Shown here piece after piece: positions 1-8,283 of a DNA stretch of 64,000 bases. The position numbers and the translations under genes were made by a program. Below the pieces are notes generated by a model, which ran no database searches, was not told where the DNA came from, and saw only the letters and a program-made list of their open reading frames with translations. This stretch comes from an uncultured Clostridia bacterium (GTDB taxonomy: Bacteria; Bacillota; Clostridia; TANB77; CAG-508): positions 1-64,000 of the forward strand of contig CALXXZ010000009.1 of NCBI GenBank assembly GCA_944392805.1. The letters run 5' to 3'. The first letter of the stretch is position 1. Each line of letters starts with the position of its first letter.

Positions 1-50
1 GACACTTAAGTGTCAGCTAGTATAAAGGCCTTATAGGCCGATATGAAAAT

Positions 51-69
51 CCCCCAGTTATACTGGGGG
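51..69 (-). terminator. Rho-independent terminator of the pyrE-like gene
   Basis: Perfect 8-bp stem (CCCCCAGT/ACTGGGGG) with a 3-nt loop, followed on the minus strand by ATTTTC. It lies 8 bases beyond the stop codon of the minus-strand gene. A second short hairpin, GGCC-TTATA-GGCC, lies at 27-39. Confidence 0.8.
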
Positions 70-76
70 ATAATTA

Positions 77-934
77 TTAATTTAAATTATATAAATTTCC
101 ATCAATCAAAAGTTGAGCTCTTTTTTTAGTTTTTTCATCAGAATTTAAAGAGTTTTCTAAAAATTCAGGATGTTCAATTAAAAACTGTCTCATTGTTTCA
201 TCAGGATTTTCAAAAAATCCTTTTAACATATCAAATTGAGCATCATTAATAATTTTTAAATCAAGAGCTTTTTTAAATAAAGCCGTGTCAACTTGAACTA
301 GTGAGAAAGATTTTACACCTTCAGCTTCAATTTTATCTTTACCACCTTGCATTCTATCTACAACAACACAAGACCAACAGATTTTTGCACCTAAAGCATT
401 GATTGCAGGAATCCATGCACGGATATAGCTTGATGCAACAGTAATTAAATCAGCAATATGTAAAACTTTTTTGCCATCTAAAGAAGTAACTGATTTTGTA
501 TTTTCAAAATTACTATCACTAACAACTGTAGATAAATCTTTGTAAATAGTGATATGAGGTTTTCCTAAAAGATGAGCAATCATATTAGAAAAGAACCAAT
601 CTCTTCTTTCTCCTCCTGAAACATAATCAATCTCATCAACATTAATATTTTCATCTATGAAAGATTTCATAGTATCAATAATATTTTTATAAATTTCATT
701 GCTATTGTATTGAGCAAAAGTTTTATCAAAAACTTTTTTTGGTAAAGTTAATTTATCAGATAAAGAATCATCAATAAAAGATAACAACTCAGTTGCATCT
801 TTTTCACTTCCATAAACAAAATGAGTATTAATAAAATATGGACCTATTTTTCCTGAAGTATACCAAAATGGTTTATTTTCATCGCAAAATCTAATTGCAT
901 TTGTTTCAAATAAATATGACATTACATTAGACAT
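77..934 (-). CDS. Orotate phosphoribosyltransferase-like protein
   Basis: A 285-residue protein resembling the type I phosphoribosyltransferase fold of orotate phosphoribosyltransferase (orotate + PRPP to OMP). The N-terminal stretch with FWYTSGKIGPYF resembles the hood region of PyrE, and a segment with SGGERRDWFF precedes the presumed PRPP-binding strand. That strand reads VLHIADLITVASSY, where a normal PyrE has two adjacent acids (DD or ED) followed by a T-rich loop, so the PRPP motif is degenerate. It is longer than the usual ~200 residues because of a helical C-terminal tail. The start is set by AAGGAGG six bases upstream. It diverges from pyrC, and no ordinary pyrE is in the window, so it may supply the OPRT step or regulate it. 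Family assignment is likely; activity is uncertain. Confidence 0.75.
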   Translation of the reverse strand: MSNVMSYLFETNAIRFCDENKPFWYTSGKIGPYFINTHFVYGSEKDATELLSFIDDSLSDKLTLPKKVFDKTFAQYNSNEIYKNIIDTMKSFIDENINVDEIDYVSGGERRDWFFSNMIAHLLGKPHITIYKDLSTVVSDSNFENTKSVTSLDGKKVLHIADLITVASSYIRAWIPAINALGAKICWSCVVVDRMQGGKDKIEAEGVKSFSLVQVDTALFKKALDLKIINDAQFDMLKGFFENPDETMRQFLIEHPEFLENSLNSDEKTKKRAQLLIDGNLYNLN

Positions 935-965
935 ATTAAATTCCTCCTTAAAATAATCTACAATT

Positions 966-994
966 ATTTTAAATGCAAAACTTCAAAAAGTCAA
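966..994 (-). promoter_or_regulatory. Promoter of the pyrE-like gene
   Basis: TTGACT-N17-TAAAAT read on the minus strand. It ends about 32 bases before the start codon and lies back to back with the pyrC promoter. Confidence 0.65.
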
Positions 995-1002
995 GAAAAG
1001 TA

Positions 1003-1031
1003 TTGAAAACAAGTAGAAAACATGATAAAAT
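1003..1031 (+). promoter_or_regulatory. Promoter of the pyrC-pyrF-pyrK-pyrD operon
   Basis: TTGAAA-N17-TAAAAT about 25 bases before the pyrC start. The leader is therefore very short, with no room for a PyrR-type attenuator. Confidence 0.6.
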
Positions 1032-1056
1032 GTGGCAAAAGGAAAGGAGAAGGTAA

Positions 1057-2328
1057 ATGAAAACATTATTAAAAAATGGAACACTAATTGACTACAAAAC
1101 AAATACATTTGAAAAATACGATATTTTAATTCAAGATGAAAAAATCGAAAAAATTGAAAAAAACATAAAAGAAGATGCAGACAAAATAATTGACTGTACA
1201 AATTTAAATATTATACCTGGAATGATTGATATTCATTGTCATCTAAGAGAACCTGGATTTGAATATAAAGAAACAATCGAAACAGGTGCAAAAAGTGCTG
1301 TTTGTGGAGGATTTACAACAATTTGCCCTATGCCAAATACTAAACCAACCCCAGATAGTGCTATTATTTTGCAAAAAATTATAGATGAAGCAAAAAGAGT
1401 AAACCTATGTAACATATTGCCATATGCATCAGTAAGCAAAGGTGAAAAAGGAGAAGAACTAGTAGATTTTGAAGAACTAAAAAAAGCCGGAGCAATAGCA
1501 TTTTCAGATGATGGAATGCCAGTAGTAAGTAGCAAAATGATGAGAGATGCAATTATTGAAGCAGATAAATTAGGAACATTTGTAGCATCACATTGTGAAG
1601 AAAAATCAGTAGCTAAAGGAGCAATAAATGCAGGAAAAGTTGCTGATGAACTTGGAGTAGAAGGAGTATTGCCTGAGGCAGAAGAAATAATGGCAGCAAG
1701 AGAAATTGTAATATCAGAAACAAACAATGTTAGAGCACATATATGCCATATAAGTACAAAAACTACAAAAAATATGGTAAGAGATGCTAAAAAAAGAGGA
1801 GTAAAAATAACATGTGAAACATGCCCACATTATTTTGCATTCACAGTAGATGAAGTAAAAAAATCAGGAACAAATGCAAAAATGAATCCTCCTTTAAGAG
1901 AAGAAAAAGACAGATTAGCAATAATAGAAGGATTAAAAGAAGGAACAATAGATTGCATAATCACGGACCATGCACCACATTCAGAAGAAGAAAAAATGCA
2001 AGAACTTTCAAAAGCTCCAAATGGAATAATAGGATTTGAAACAGCATTACCAGCAGAAATAATGAATTTAGTTGATACAGGAGATATAACTTATTTAGAT
2101 TTAGTAAGATTGACTTCATATAATCCTGCTCAATTAATAAAAATAGATAGAGGGACAATAGAAGTTGGTAAAGTCGCAGATATCACAATATTTGACCCAA
2201 ATGAAGAATATGTATATACAAAAGAAATGATAGTATCAAAATCAAAAAATAGTCCATTTATAGATAAAAAACTAAAAGGAAAAGTAAAATATACATTAGT
2301 AAGTGGAAAAGTAGTATATCAAGATTAA
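1057..2328 (+). CDS. pyrC: Dihydroorotase
   Basis: Class I dihydroorotase of 423 residues, a cytoplasmic zinc amidohydrolase that cyclises N-carbamoyl-aspartate to dihydroorotate in pyrimidine synthesis. The metal-binding HCH of IDIHCHLREPG is near residues 59-61, the PMPNTKP substrate loop follows, then SHCEE and CHIST with further metal ligands, and the catalytic-acid motif TDHAPHS lies near residue 304. Length is normal for the family. AAGGAGAAGG sits just ahead of the ATG. It is the first gene of an operon with pyrF, pyrK and pyrD; pyrB and carAB are not in the window. Confidence 0.95.
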   Translation: MKTLLKNGTLIDYKTNTFEKYDILIQDEKIEKIEKNIKEDADKIIDCTNLNIIPGMIDIHCHLREPGFEYKETIETGAKSAVCGGFTTICPMPNTKPTPDSAIILQKIIDEAKRVNLCNILPYASVSKGEKGEELVDFEELKKAGAIAFSDDGMPVVSSKMMRDAIIEADKLGTFVASHCEEKSVAKGAINAGKVADELGVEGVLPEAEEIMAAREIVISETNNVRAHICHISTKTTKNMVRDAKKRGVKITCETCPHYFAFTVDEVKKSGTNAKMNPPLREEKDRLAIIEGLKEGTIDCIITDHAPHSEEEKMQELSKAPNGIIGFETALPAEIMNLVDTGDITYLDLVRLTSYNPAQLIKIDRGTIEVGKVADITIFDPNEEYVYTKEMIVSKSKNSPFIDKKLKGKVKYTLVSGKVVYQD

Positions 2329-2350
2329 AATGATAGGAGAAGTAAGAAAA

Positions 2351-3280
2351 ATGAAAAATGCAATTGACATATTAATAGAAAAAATAAAAGAAACAAAAAA
2401 TCCAACAGTAATAGGATTAGACCCAAGATATGAAATGTTACCTAAAATAGTAACAGATAAATATTCTCAAAGTTTAGAAGGTGTGGGAAAAGCAATAATA
2501 GAATATAATAAAAACATAATAGATGAAATATGTGACATAGTACCTGCAATAAAACCACAAATAGCATTTTATGAAATGTATGGAATTCCAGGAATGGAAG
2601 CATTTGCGGAAACTTGTAAATATGCAAAGCAAAAAGGAATGGTAGTAATTGCAGATATTAAAAGAGGAGACATAGGCTCAACAGCACAAGGTTATTCAAA
2701 TGCATACTTAGGAAAAACAAAAATAGGAGAAAAAGAAGAATCACTATATGATATAGATTTTGTTACAGTAAATCCATATATGGGAACAGATTGTGTAAAA
2801 CCATTTGTAGAAGACTGCAAAAAATATAATAAGGGATTATTTGTTTTAGTAAAGACATCAAATCCATCATCAGGAGAATTACAAGACCAAAAACTTGAAA
2901 ATGGAGAAGAAGTTTACACAAGAGTTGCAAAACTTGTGGAAAACTGGGGAGAAAATTTGAGAGGAGAGTACAATTATAGTAGTATATCAGCAGTTGTTGG
3001 AGCAACTTATCCACAACAATTAAAAGAGATAAGAAATATTGCACCACATACTTATTTCCTAATTCCAGGATATGGAGCACAAGGAGGAAAAGCAGAAGAC
3101 ATTGCATTAGGATTTGATGAAAACGGATTAGGTGGAATAGTAAATGCTTCAAGAAGTTTAATGTGCGCATATAAATCAGAAATGTGGAAAGATAAGTTTG
3201 AAGAAAAAGATTATGCAAAAGCAACTAGAGCAGAAGCTATAAGAATGAGAGACGAATTAAATCGTGCAATTAATAAATAG
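2351..3280 (+). CDS. pyrF: Orotidine 5'-phosphate decarboxylase
   Basis: Type 2 OMP decarboxylase (309 residues), which makes UMP from OMP. GLDPRYEMLP near the N-terminus and the catalytic ADIKRGDIGSTAQGY segment near residue 101 identify the family; the extra length over ~240-residue PyrF is typical of the type 2 group. An ATG at 2330 is also in frame, but TAGGAGAAG lies eight bases before the ATG at 2351, so the later start is preferred. It follows pyrC by 22 bases and precedes pyrK by 25, consistent with one transcript. Confidence 0.93.
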   Translation: MKNAIDILIEKIKETKNPTVIGLDPRYEMLPKIVTDKYSQSLEGVGKAIIEYNKNIIDEICDIVPAIKPQIAFYEMYGIPGMEAFAETCKYAKQKGMVVIADIKRGDIGSTAQGYSNAYLGKTKIGEKEESLYDIDFVTVNPYMGTDCVKPFVEDCKKYNKGLFVLVKTSNPSSGELQDQKLENGEEVYTRVAKLVENWGENLRGEYNYSSISAVVGATYPQQLKEIRNIAPHTYFLIPGYGAQGGKAEDIALGFDENGLGGIVNASRSLMCAYKSEMWKDKFEEKDYAKATRAEAIRMRDELNRAINK

Positions 3281-3305
3281 AAATTATTAATAGGAGGATA
3301 ATAAA

Positions 3306-4097
3306 ATGCCAGTTAATATAAAAGCAAAATTAATAAGTAAAGAGCAATTAAAACCAGATATATTCAAATATAGTGTAAAAGCTGATGGAATTACAAGTAT
3401 TGCAAAACCAGGACAATTTATCGAAATAAGAGTAAATAATGATATTGAACCATTTTTAAGAAGACCAATAAGCATTTATAATATGAAAAAAGAAGAAGGA
3501 ATATTAGAATTTATATTCCAAGTAAAAGGTAAAGGAACAAAAATATTATCAGAAAGAAGAGAAGGAGAAGAAATAGATATAGTTGGACCATTGGGATATG
3601 GACCTTTCAAATATTCTAATTATGAAAATATTGCAGTAATAGGTGGAGGAATAGGAGTATTTCCATTATATGAATTATCTAAAAATGCAAAAAAAGAAAA
3701 TAAAAATGTAAATATATATTTAGGATTTAGAAATAAAGATTTAGTTGTATTAGAAGAAGAATTCAAAGGAGTATCAGATAAATTAGTTATAACAACAGAT
3801 GATGGAAGTTATGCTGAAAAAGGATTTGCAATAGATTTTATGAAAAAAGATATTGAAGAAAAGAAAGTAGATTGTATATTTGCATGTGGGCCATTACCAA
3901 TGTTAAAAGCAGTAAGAGAATATGCAATTGAAAACAATATACCTTGTCAAATTTCATTAGAAGAAAAGATGGCTTGTGGATTAGGAGTATGTTTAGGATG
4001 TGCAGTAAAAACAGCTAAAAGCTCAAAAGAAAATCCAGAATATTGGCATGTATGTAAAGCAGGTCCAGTATTTCAAGCAAAAGATGTAGAAATATAG
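3306..4097 (+). CDS. pyrK: Dihydroorotate dehydrogenase B, electron-transfer subunit
   Basis: FAD- and [2Fe-2S]-containing subunit (263 residues) that passes electrons from dihydroorotate, via PyrD, to NAD+. The FAD-binding RRPISIYNM lies in the first quarter, the NAD-binding part ends with CGPLPMLKAV, and the cysteine cluster MACGLGVCLGCAV near residue 222, with a fourth Cys in WHVCKAGPVF, holds the iron-sulfur centre. AGGAGG precedes the ATG. pyrD follows 11 bases later, and the two products form a heterotetramer. Its presence indicates NAD-dependent class 1B chemistry suited to an anaerobe. Confidence 0.95.
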   Translation: MPVNIKAKLISKEQLKPDIFKYSVKADGITSIAKPGQFIEIRVNNDIEPFLRRPISIYNMKKEEGILEFIFQVKGKGTKILSERREGEEIDIVGPLGYGPFKYSNYENIAVIGGGIGVFPLYELSKNAKKENKNVNIYLGFRNKDLVVLEEEFKGVSDKLVITTDDGSYAEKGFAIDFMKKDIEEKKVDCIFACGPLPMLKAVREYAIENNIPCQISLEEKMACGLGVCLGCAVKTAKSSKENPEYWHVCKAGPVFQAKDVEI

Positions 4098-4108
4098 GAG
4101 GAAAAATA

Positions 4109-5017
4109 ATGAATACAAAAATTAATTTTGCAGGAATTGAAATGAAAAATCCAGTTACAGTTGCTTCAGGAACATTTGGATATGGTAGAGAATATAGTGA
4201 TTTCTTTGATTTAAGCAAATTAGGAGGAATAATAACAAAAGGTACTTCTTTAAAACCTAGAAGCGGAAATAAACCACCAAGAGTATGTGAAACAGCAAGT
4301 GGGATGTTAAATAGTATAGGACTTCAAAATCCAGGTGTAGAATATTTTGCGCAAAATGACCTTCCATTTTTAAGAAAATTTGATACAGCAATTATTGTTA
4401 ATGCATGTGGAAGTAGTATAGATGAATATGTAGAGCTATGTAAAGTATTAAATACATTAGATATAGATGGTGTTGAATTAAATCTTTCTTGTCCTAATGT
4501 TAAAGCAGGTTGCATGGCATTTGGAAATACATATGAGGGTGTAAAAGAAGTTACAAGCCAAGTTAGAAAAGTATTAGATAAACCACTTATAGTAAAATTA
4601 ACACCAAATGTAACAAATATAGCAGAAATCGCAAAAGCAGTTGAAGATGCAGGTGCAGATGGAGTTTCTTTAATTAATACATTACTTGGAATGAAAATCG
4701 ATATTCATAAAAGAAAACCAGTACTTGCTAATAACACAGGTGGACTTTCAGGACCAGCAATTAAACCAGTTGCAGTTCGTATGGTTTATCAAGTTGCACA
4801 GGCTGTTAACATTCCAATTCTAGGAATGGGTGGAATTGTAAATGGAGAAGATGCCATAGAATTTATGCTTGCAGGCGCAAAGGCTATTTCTATTGGTGCA
4901 GGTAATTTTATAAAACCTACAACAAGCATTGAGACAATTTCTCAAATTGAAGATTATATGAAAAAGTATAATATTCAAGATATTAACGAAATAATTGGAA
5001 AAGTTGAAATGAATTAA
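4109..5017 (+). CDS. pyrD: Dihydroorotate dehydrogenase B, catalytic subunit
   Basis: FMN-dependent class 1 dihydroorotate dehydrogenase (302 residues) oxidising dihydroorotate to orotate with PyrK as partner. VASGTFGYG and the conserved ELNLSCPNVK loop, whose Cys (about residue 128) is the class 1B catalytic base, are visible, as is GMGGIVNGEDAIEF in the phosphate-binding part of the barrel. TAGGAGG lies directly upstream. It is the last gene of the pyr operon and is followed at once by a strong terminator. Confidence 0.96.
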   Translation: MNTKINFAGIEMKNPVTVASGTFGYGREYSDFFDLSKLGGIITKGTSLKPRSGNKPPRVCETASGMLNSIGLQNPGVEYFAQNDLPFLRKFDTAIIVNACGSSIDEYVELCKVLNTLDIDGVELNLSCPNVKAGCMAFGNTYEGVKEVTSQVRKVLDKPLIVKLTPNVTNIAEIAKAVEDAGADGVSLINTLLGMKIDIHKRKPVLANNTGGLSGPAIKPVAVRMVYQVAQAVNIPILGMGGIVNGEDAIEFMLAGAKAISIGAGNFIKPTTSIETISQIEDYMKKYNIQDINEIIGKVEMN

Positions 5018-5020
5018 TAA

Positions 5021-5056
5021 AAATCAGGTTATTTTTACGAATAACCTGATTTTTTT
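5021..5056 (+). terminator. Terminator of the pyr operon
   Basis: 12-bp perfect stem (AAATCAGGTTAT/ATAACCTGATTT) with an 8-base loop, followed by TTTTT. Confidence 0.9.
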
Positions 5057-5066
5057 GCTAAAATAC

Positions 5067-5095
5067 TTGCAAAAATTGAAAAATCACAGTATAAT
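5067..5095 (+). promoter_or_regulatory. Promoter of tRNA-Arg
   Basis: TTGCAA-N17-TATAAT ending 13 bases before the mature tRNA 5' end. Confidence 0.7.
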
Positions 5096-5108
5096 AAATA
5101 GGTAATGT

Positions 5109-5185
<77 letters not shown>

Positions 5186-5326
5186 TATTACATTTTTATC
5201 ATTATTTATATTTTATTTATTAAAAAATTTACTCAAAATTTTATTTTCAAATATATTTCCATTGTATATATTAGAAAAATTGGATTATAAAAATTTCACT
5301 AAAGATAAAATTGCATTGCGACTTAT

Positions 5327-5356
5327 TTGACTTTGCAATATATTGCAAAATATTAG
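5327..5356 (+). promoter_or_regulatory. Promoter with an 18-bp palindrome in its spacer (dinD remnant)
   Basis: TTGACT (5327-5332) and TATTAG (5351-5356) are 18 bases apart. The spacer is filled by TTTGCAATATATTGCAAA (5332-5349), a perfect palindrome in the position expected of a repressor operator. It does not match the LexA GAAC-GTTC pattern. Confidence 0.5.
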
Positions 5357-5368
5357 TGAGGAGATGAT

Positions 5369-5712
5369 ATGTATATGAAAAAAATGGAGAAAAGTGATAA
5401 CTATGATAATCAAACTTTTGAAGATATTAAACATATTGATGAAGATGGAATTGAATACTGGTATGCAAGGGAACTAATGAAAGTTTTAAGCTATAAAGAT
5501 TGGAGATATTTTGATGCAGTAATTGAAAAAGCAAAAATAGCTTGTCAAAATTCTGGAATAGCTGATGTTGACCATTTCGTTGTTAACAACAAAATGGTAG
5601 AAATAGGTTCTGGAGCAAAAAGAAATCAAAAAGATTATAAGTTAACAAGATATGCTTGCTATCTTATGAACTAATAGCAAATTTATTTAGAATATCACAA
5701 ACAGAACAAAAA
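5369..5712 (+). pseudogene. dinD-like gene, truncated and frameshifted
   Basis: The first ~100 residues match the N-terminal part of the DinD/BRO-like damage-inducible family (IEYWYARELMKVLSYKDWRYF; KLTRYACYL). The reading frame stops at 5674. In another frame, from 5668, the sequence reads ELIANLFRISQTEQK, a motif that in intact DinD lies far downstream. A large internal segment has therefore been lost and the two ends joined out of frame. Full-length DinD is about 270-290 residues. The promoter and GAGGAG ribosome site remain. The partial N-terminal protein could still be made. Family call comes from motif memory and is fairly sure; the exact deletion boundaries are inferred. Confidence 0.75.
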
Positions 5713-5740
5713 CAACACACCTTTAAGAATGTGTTGTTTT
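5709..5740. terminator. Bidirectional terminator
   Basis: 11-bp perfect stem (AAAACAACACA/TGTGTTGTTTT) flanked by A and T runs. It serves the dinD remnant on the plus strand and the membrane-protein gene on the minus strand. Confidence 0.8.
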
Positions 5741-5745
5741 CAATT

Positions 5746-6378
5746 TTATGCATTATTATCAGTTAAATCAAGCATTTTAACATCTTCTTCAGTAACAGTG
5801 TCAAAAGTTACTTCATTTTTGATAGAAGAAGTAACAATGTCACCATCAAAATGTTCTTCCAAAGTACATATACCAGAATCTTTATCTACTGTAAATATAG
5901 CATCTTTGCCAACTCTTAATATATAAGAAGTATCATTTTCTTCAATTTTTGTTTTCATTGCAAGAGTATAATAATCCCAAATACTTTCAGCATCTATAGA
6001 TGGACCTAAAAGACTTACAGTATTTTCATTTGCATTATCTCCAGGAAATTCAGATGGATTTATTAAAGTAACTACTTCAGTTGTGTTATCAATTGTATAT
6101 CCTGTGTTTGAATTATAATCAACACGCATTTCACTATCAGAATTATTAAAAATCCATCTCAATTTTCCATTATAGAAGAAAATTTCTTGTACTTGAGAAG
6201 TTACATCAGAAGAACTTTTTTCTATTTTTGCATAATAGTTGTCAAGATTTTTGTAAGTTTCAGCTTTTTCGATTATACTTTTAAGTTTGAATGCTTTTAC
6301 AGTAAAAAATATTGCTATAACAGCAAAGATTGCAATAATTATGATTAGTATACTAATTAGTATTTTTTTCTTGTTCAT
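5746..6378 (-). CDS. Hypothetical membrane-anchored extracytoplasmic protein
   Basis: A 210-residue protein with a lysine-rich start and one hydrophobic segment (about residues 5-28: ILISILIIIIAIFAVIAIFF), then a hydrophilic beta-rich domain. There is no lipobox cysteine, so it looks like a signal-anchor protein facing outward. The soluble part, with repeated short strands (EIFFYNGKLRWIF, YILRVGKDAIFTVDKD), recalls LolA/LppX-like outer domains, but no family was recognised. AAAGGGGG lies before the ATG. It stands alone and is convergent with the dinD remnant. Confidence 0.7.
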   Translation of the reverse strand: MNKKKILISILIIIIAIFAVIAIFFTVKAFKLKSIIEKAETYKNLDNYYAKIEKSSSDVTSQVQEIFFYNGKLRWIFNNSDSEMRVDYNSNTGYTIDNTTEVVTLINPSEFPGDNANENTVSLLGPSIDAESIWDYYTLAMKTKIEENDTSYILRVGKDAIFTVDKDSGICTLEEHFDGDIVTSSIKNEVTFDTVTEEDVKMLDLTDNNA

Positions 6379-6471
6379 GAAAAATACCCCCTTTATTATA
6401 ATTTATACAATCATAATATATTAAATCTTTTTTTGTGTCAATATAATAGAGAGAGTTCGTTGATTTGCATC

Positions 6472-6744
6472 TTAAGACAATCTTTCTTTTATAGTTACAT
6501 GAACTCTATCACCAAAACTTTTATTCAATTGTTTTCGTATATTTTTTGTAATACCAATTATATAAAAAGGTGTTTTCATTTTTACTATTTGACCATCATA
6601 TTTAATACCATCAAAAGTAGCATGTACTAGCAACCTACCTTTTCCAAATTCCTTTTTTATATCTATTGGTACTTCAATATAACCTGCATCCATATTACCA
6701 TTTTGTAAAATTATACTATCAAATTCATAAACCTTATTATTCAT
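6472..6744 (-). CDS. DUF1905-type small protein
   Basis: 90 residues fitting the DUF1905 beta-barrel family: IEVPIDIKKEFGKGRLLVHATFDG, then a glycine and IVKMKTPFYIIGITKNIRK, and the terminal GDRVHVTIKE. The function of the family is unsettled. AGGAGA lies before the ATG. It is followed upstream on the same strand by a 64-residue gene only ~18 bases away, so the two may be co-transcribed. Confidence 0.75.
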   Translation of the reverse strand: MNNKVYEFDSIILQNGNMDAGYIEVPIDIKKEFGKGRLLVHATFDGIKYDGQIVKMKTPFYIIGITKNIRKQLNKSFGDRVHVTIKERLS

Positions 6745-6768
6745 ATTTTCTCCTATTATCTAAAATAA

Positions 6769-6963
6769 TTATTTATCAATTAAATCATATCTTTTAAATA
6801 TATTGATTATCATACTATAAACCAACTTTTTTCCTAGTAACTCTCTAAATTTAGTAGTTTTTGACTTTCCTAAATTTCTTAATTCTTCAAGTTCTTTTCC
6901 CAATCTATCGTATTCATGAAGAATATCTTGAAGAGCTCGTTCAAATTTTTCTAATCTATCCAT
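6769..6963 (-). CDS. Hypothetical small coiled-coil protein
   Basis: 64 residues, mostly helical and charged: a predicted coiled coil (MDRLEKFERALQDILHEYDR and on) followed by a basic region. An in-frame ATG lies 12 bases upstream, but GGAGG sits just ahead of the ATG at 6963, so the shorter form is chosen. It probably shares a transcript with the DUF1905 gene downstream. No family recognised. Confidence 0.6.
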   Translation of the reverse strand: MDRLEKFERALQDILHEYDRLGKELEELRNLGKSKTTKFRELLGKKLVYSMIINIFKRYDLIDK

Positions 6964-7009
6964 ATGAACCTCCAATCAATACAATTATATCATATGGATT
7001 AAAAATAAT

Positions 7010-8131
7010 CTATTTTTTAGTTAATACAATATCAAAAGTTCTAGTAACATATCCTCTGCTGATATTAATTGAAATAGTATCACCAGGGGACTTACTATAT
7101 ATAAACTCTTTAAGTTCAATCATATTATTAATATTCTTTCCATCAATAGAAGTAATAATATCACCTGTTTGAATACCACTAGAAATAGCCGGACTATTAT
7201 TATCAATATGAACAACATAAATACCAGAAGAAAAATTAGGGGTAGTAGTAATATAAGGGATAACTTCTTTATCGTAGGCATAAATACCAAGGAAAGGTTC
7301 ATCAAATTTATTATTATTAACAAATTTTTCTATAACAGGTTTAACAACATTAATAGGAACAGCGAAACCAATACCTTCAGCAGAAGTGATTTTTACAGTA
7401 TTTACACCAATTACTTCTCCATTAGGTAAAATTAGAGGACCGCCACTATTACCAGGATTAATTGAAGCATCAGTTTGAATTAAATCAGTCATATAAGAAA
7501 CATTATTATCTTCTTCAATTTTAATAGTTCTATTAGTAGCACTGATAATACCTGAAGTAATAGTACGTCTAAATTCGTAACCAATTGGATTTCCAATAGC
7601 ATAAACAGTTTCTCCTGATTTTGCTAAAGAAGAGTCACCAATAGTTGCATAAGGAAGATTAGTAGCATCAATTTTTGTAATTGATAAATCTAAATCAGAA
7701 TCACACCAAACAACTGAACCTTCGTATGTATATCCATTTTCTAAAGTGATATAACAAGTACTAAGTTCTTCTCCAGTAACATGGCAATTACTTAAAATAT
7801 AACCATTACTAGAAACAATGATTCCTGTTCCAAGACCAAGTTCGTCAATAGAATTATTAGAAAAAATAAAATTTGAACGAGATTTAATTTTAGAAATACC
7901 AACAACACTTTGTGAAACTTTTTCTAACATATCTGCTACAGAATTGCTATTTTGAATAGCATTATCCACAGTTTCTGAATTAATTGTGGAACCAGTACGT
8001 TTAATTTCATATTCAGGTGTAACATCAATATTAATATATGTATCATATAAAAAATATCCAATTACAACTAACAAAACAACAGCAATAATACTAAAAATAA
8101 AATTTCTAACTTTATGACTTTTTTTATACAT
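7010..8131 (-). CDS. htrA: HtrA/DegP-type serine protease
   Basis: S1C protease of 373 residues, anchored by one N-terminal membrane segment (about residues 10-30) with the protease and one PDZ domain outside the cell; the family removes misfolded envelope proteins. The catalytic triad is visible: His117 in SNCHV, Asp148 in the DLDLSI segment and Ser229 in INPGNSGGPL. The PDZ domain fills about residues 260-373 with GIYVVHIDNNSPA and GDIITSIDGKNI. GGAGTTGAG precedes the ATG. It diverges from the NRPS gene across a 143-base gap. Length is normal for Gram-positive HtrA with one PDZ. Confidence 0.92.
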   Translation of the reverse strand: MYKKSHKVRNFIFSIIAVVLLVVIGYFLYDTYINIDVTPEYEIKRTGSTINSETVDNAIQNSNSVADMLEKVSQSVVGISKIKSRSNFIFSNNSIDELGLGTGIIVSSNGYILSNCHVTGEELSTCYITLENGYTYEGSVVWCDSDLDLSITKIDATNLPYATIGDSSLAKSGETVYAIGNPIGYEFRRTITSGIISATNRTIKIEEDNNVSYMTDLIQTDASINPGNSGGPLILPNGEVIGVNTVKITSAEGIGFAVPINVVKPVIEKFVNNNKFDEPFLGIYAYDKEVIPYITTTPNFSSGIYVVHIDNNSPAISSGIQTGDIITSIDGKNINNMIELKEFIYSKSPGDTISINISRGYVTRTFDIVLTKK

Positions 8132-8219
8132 AAACTCAACTCCAATTAATAAAATATAATACTATTTTTGTAAGTGTGTGAAAAAATAAAAAAAATAATC
8201 ATAAATTTCAAAAAAAAAA

Positions 8220-8248
8220 TTGCAAAATATGTAAGAAAATGTTATACT
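8220..8248 (+). promoter_or_regulatory. Promoter of the NRPS-kinase operon
   Basis: TTGCAA-N17-TATACT, about 36 bases before the start codon at 8284. Confidence 0.65.
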
Positions 8249-8283
8249 TCTAAGTATATTAAAAAAATAAAAAGGTGATGAGG

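Noticed and set aside
1..14. GACACTTAAGTGTC palindrome at the window edge
   Set aside because: Perfect 14-bp palindrome, but with no context upstream it cannot be assigned a role.
8275..8283. Alternative starts (GTG 8275, ATG 8278) for the NRPS
   Set aside because: They overlap the AAGGTG ribosome site; the ATG at 8284 has proper spacing.
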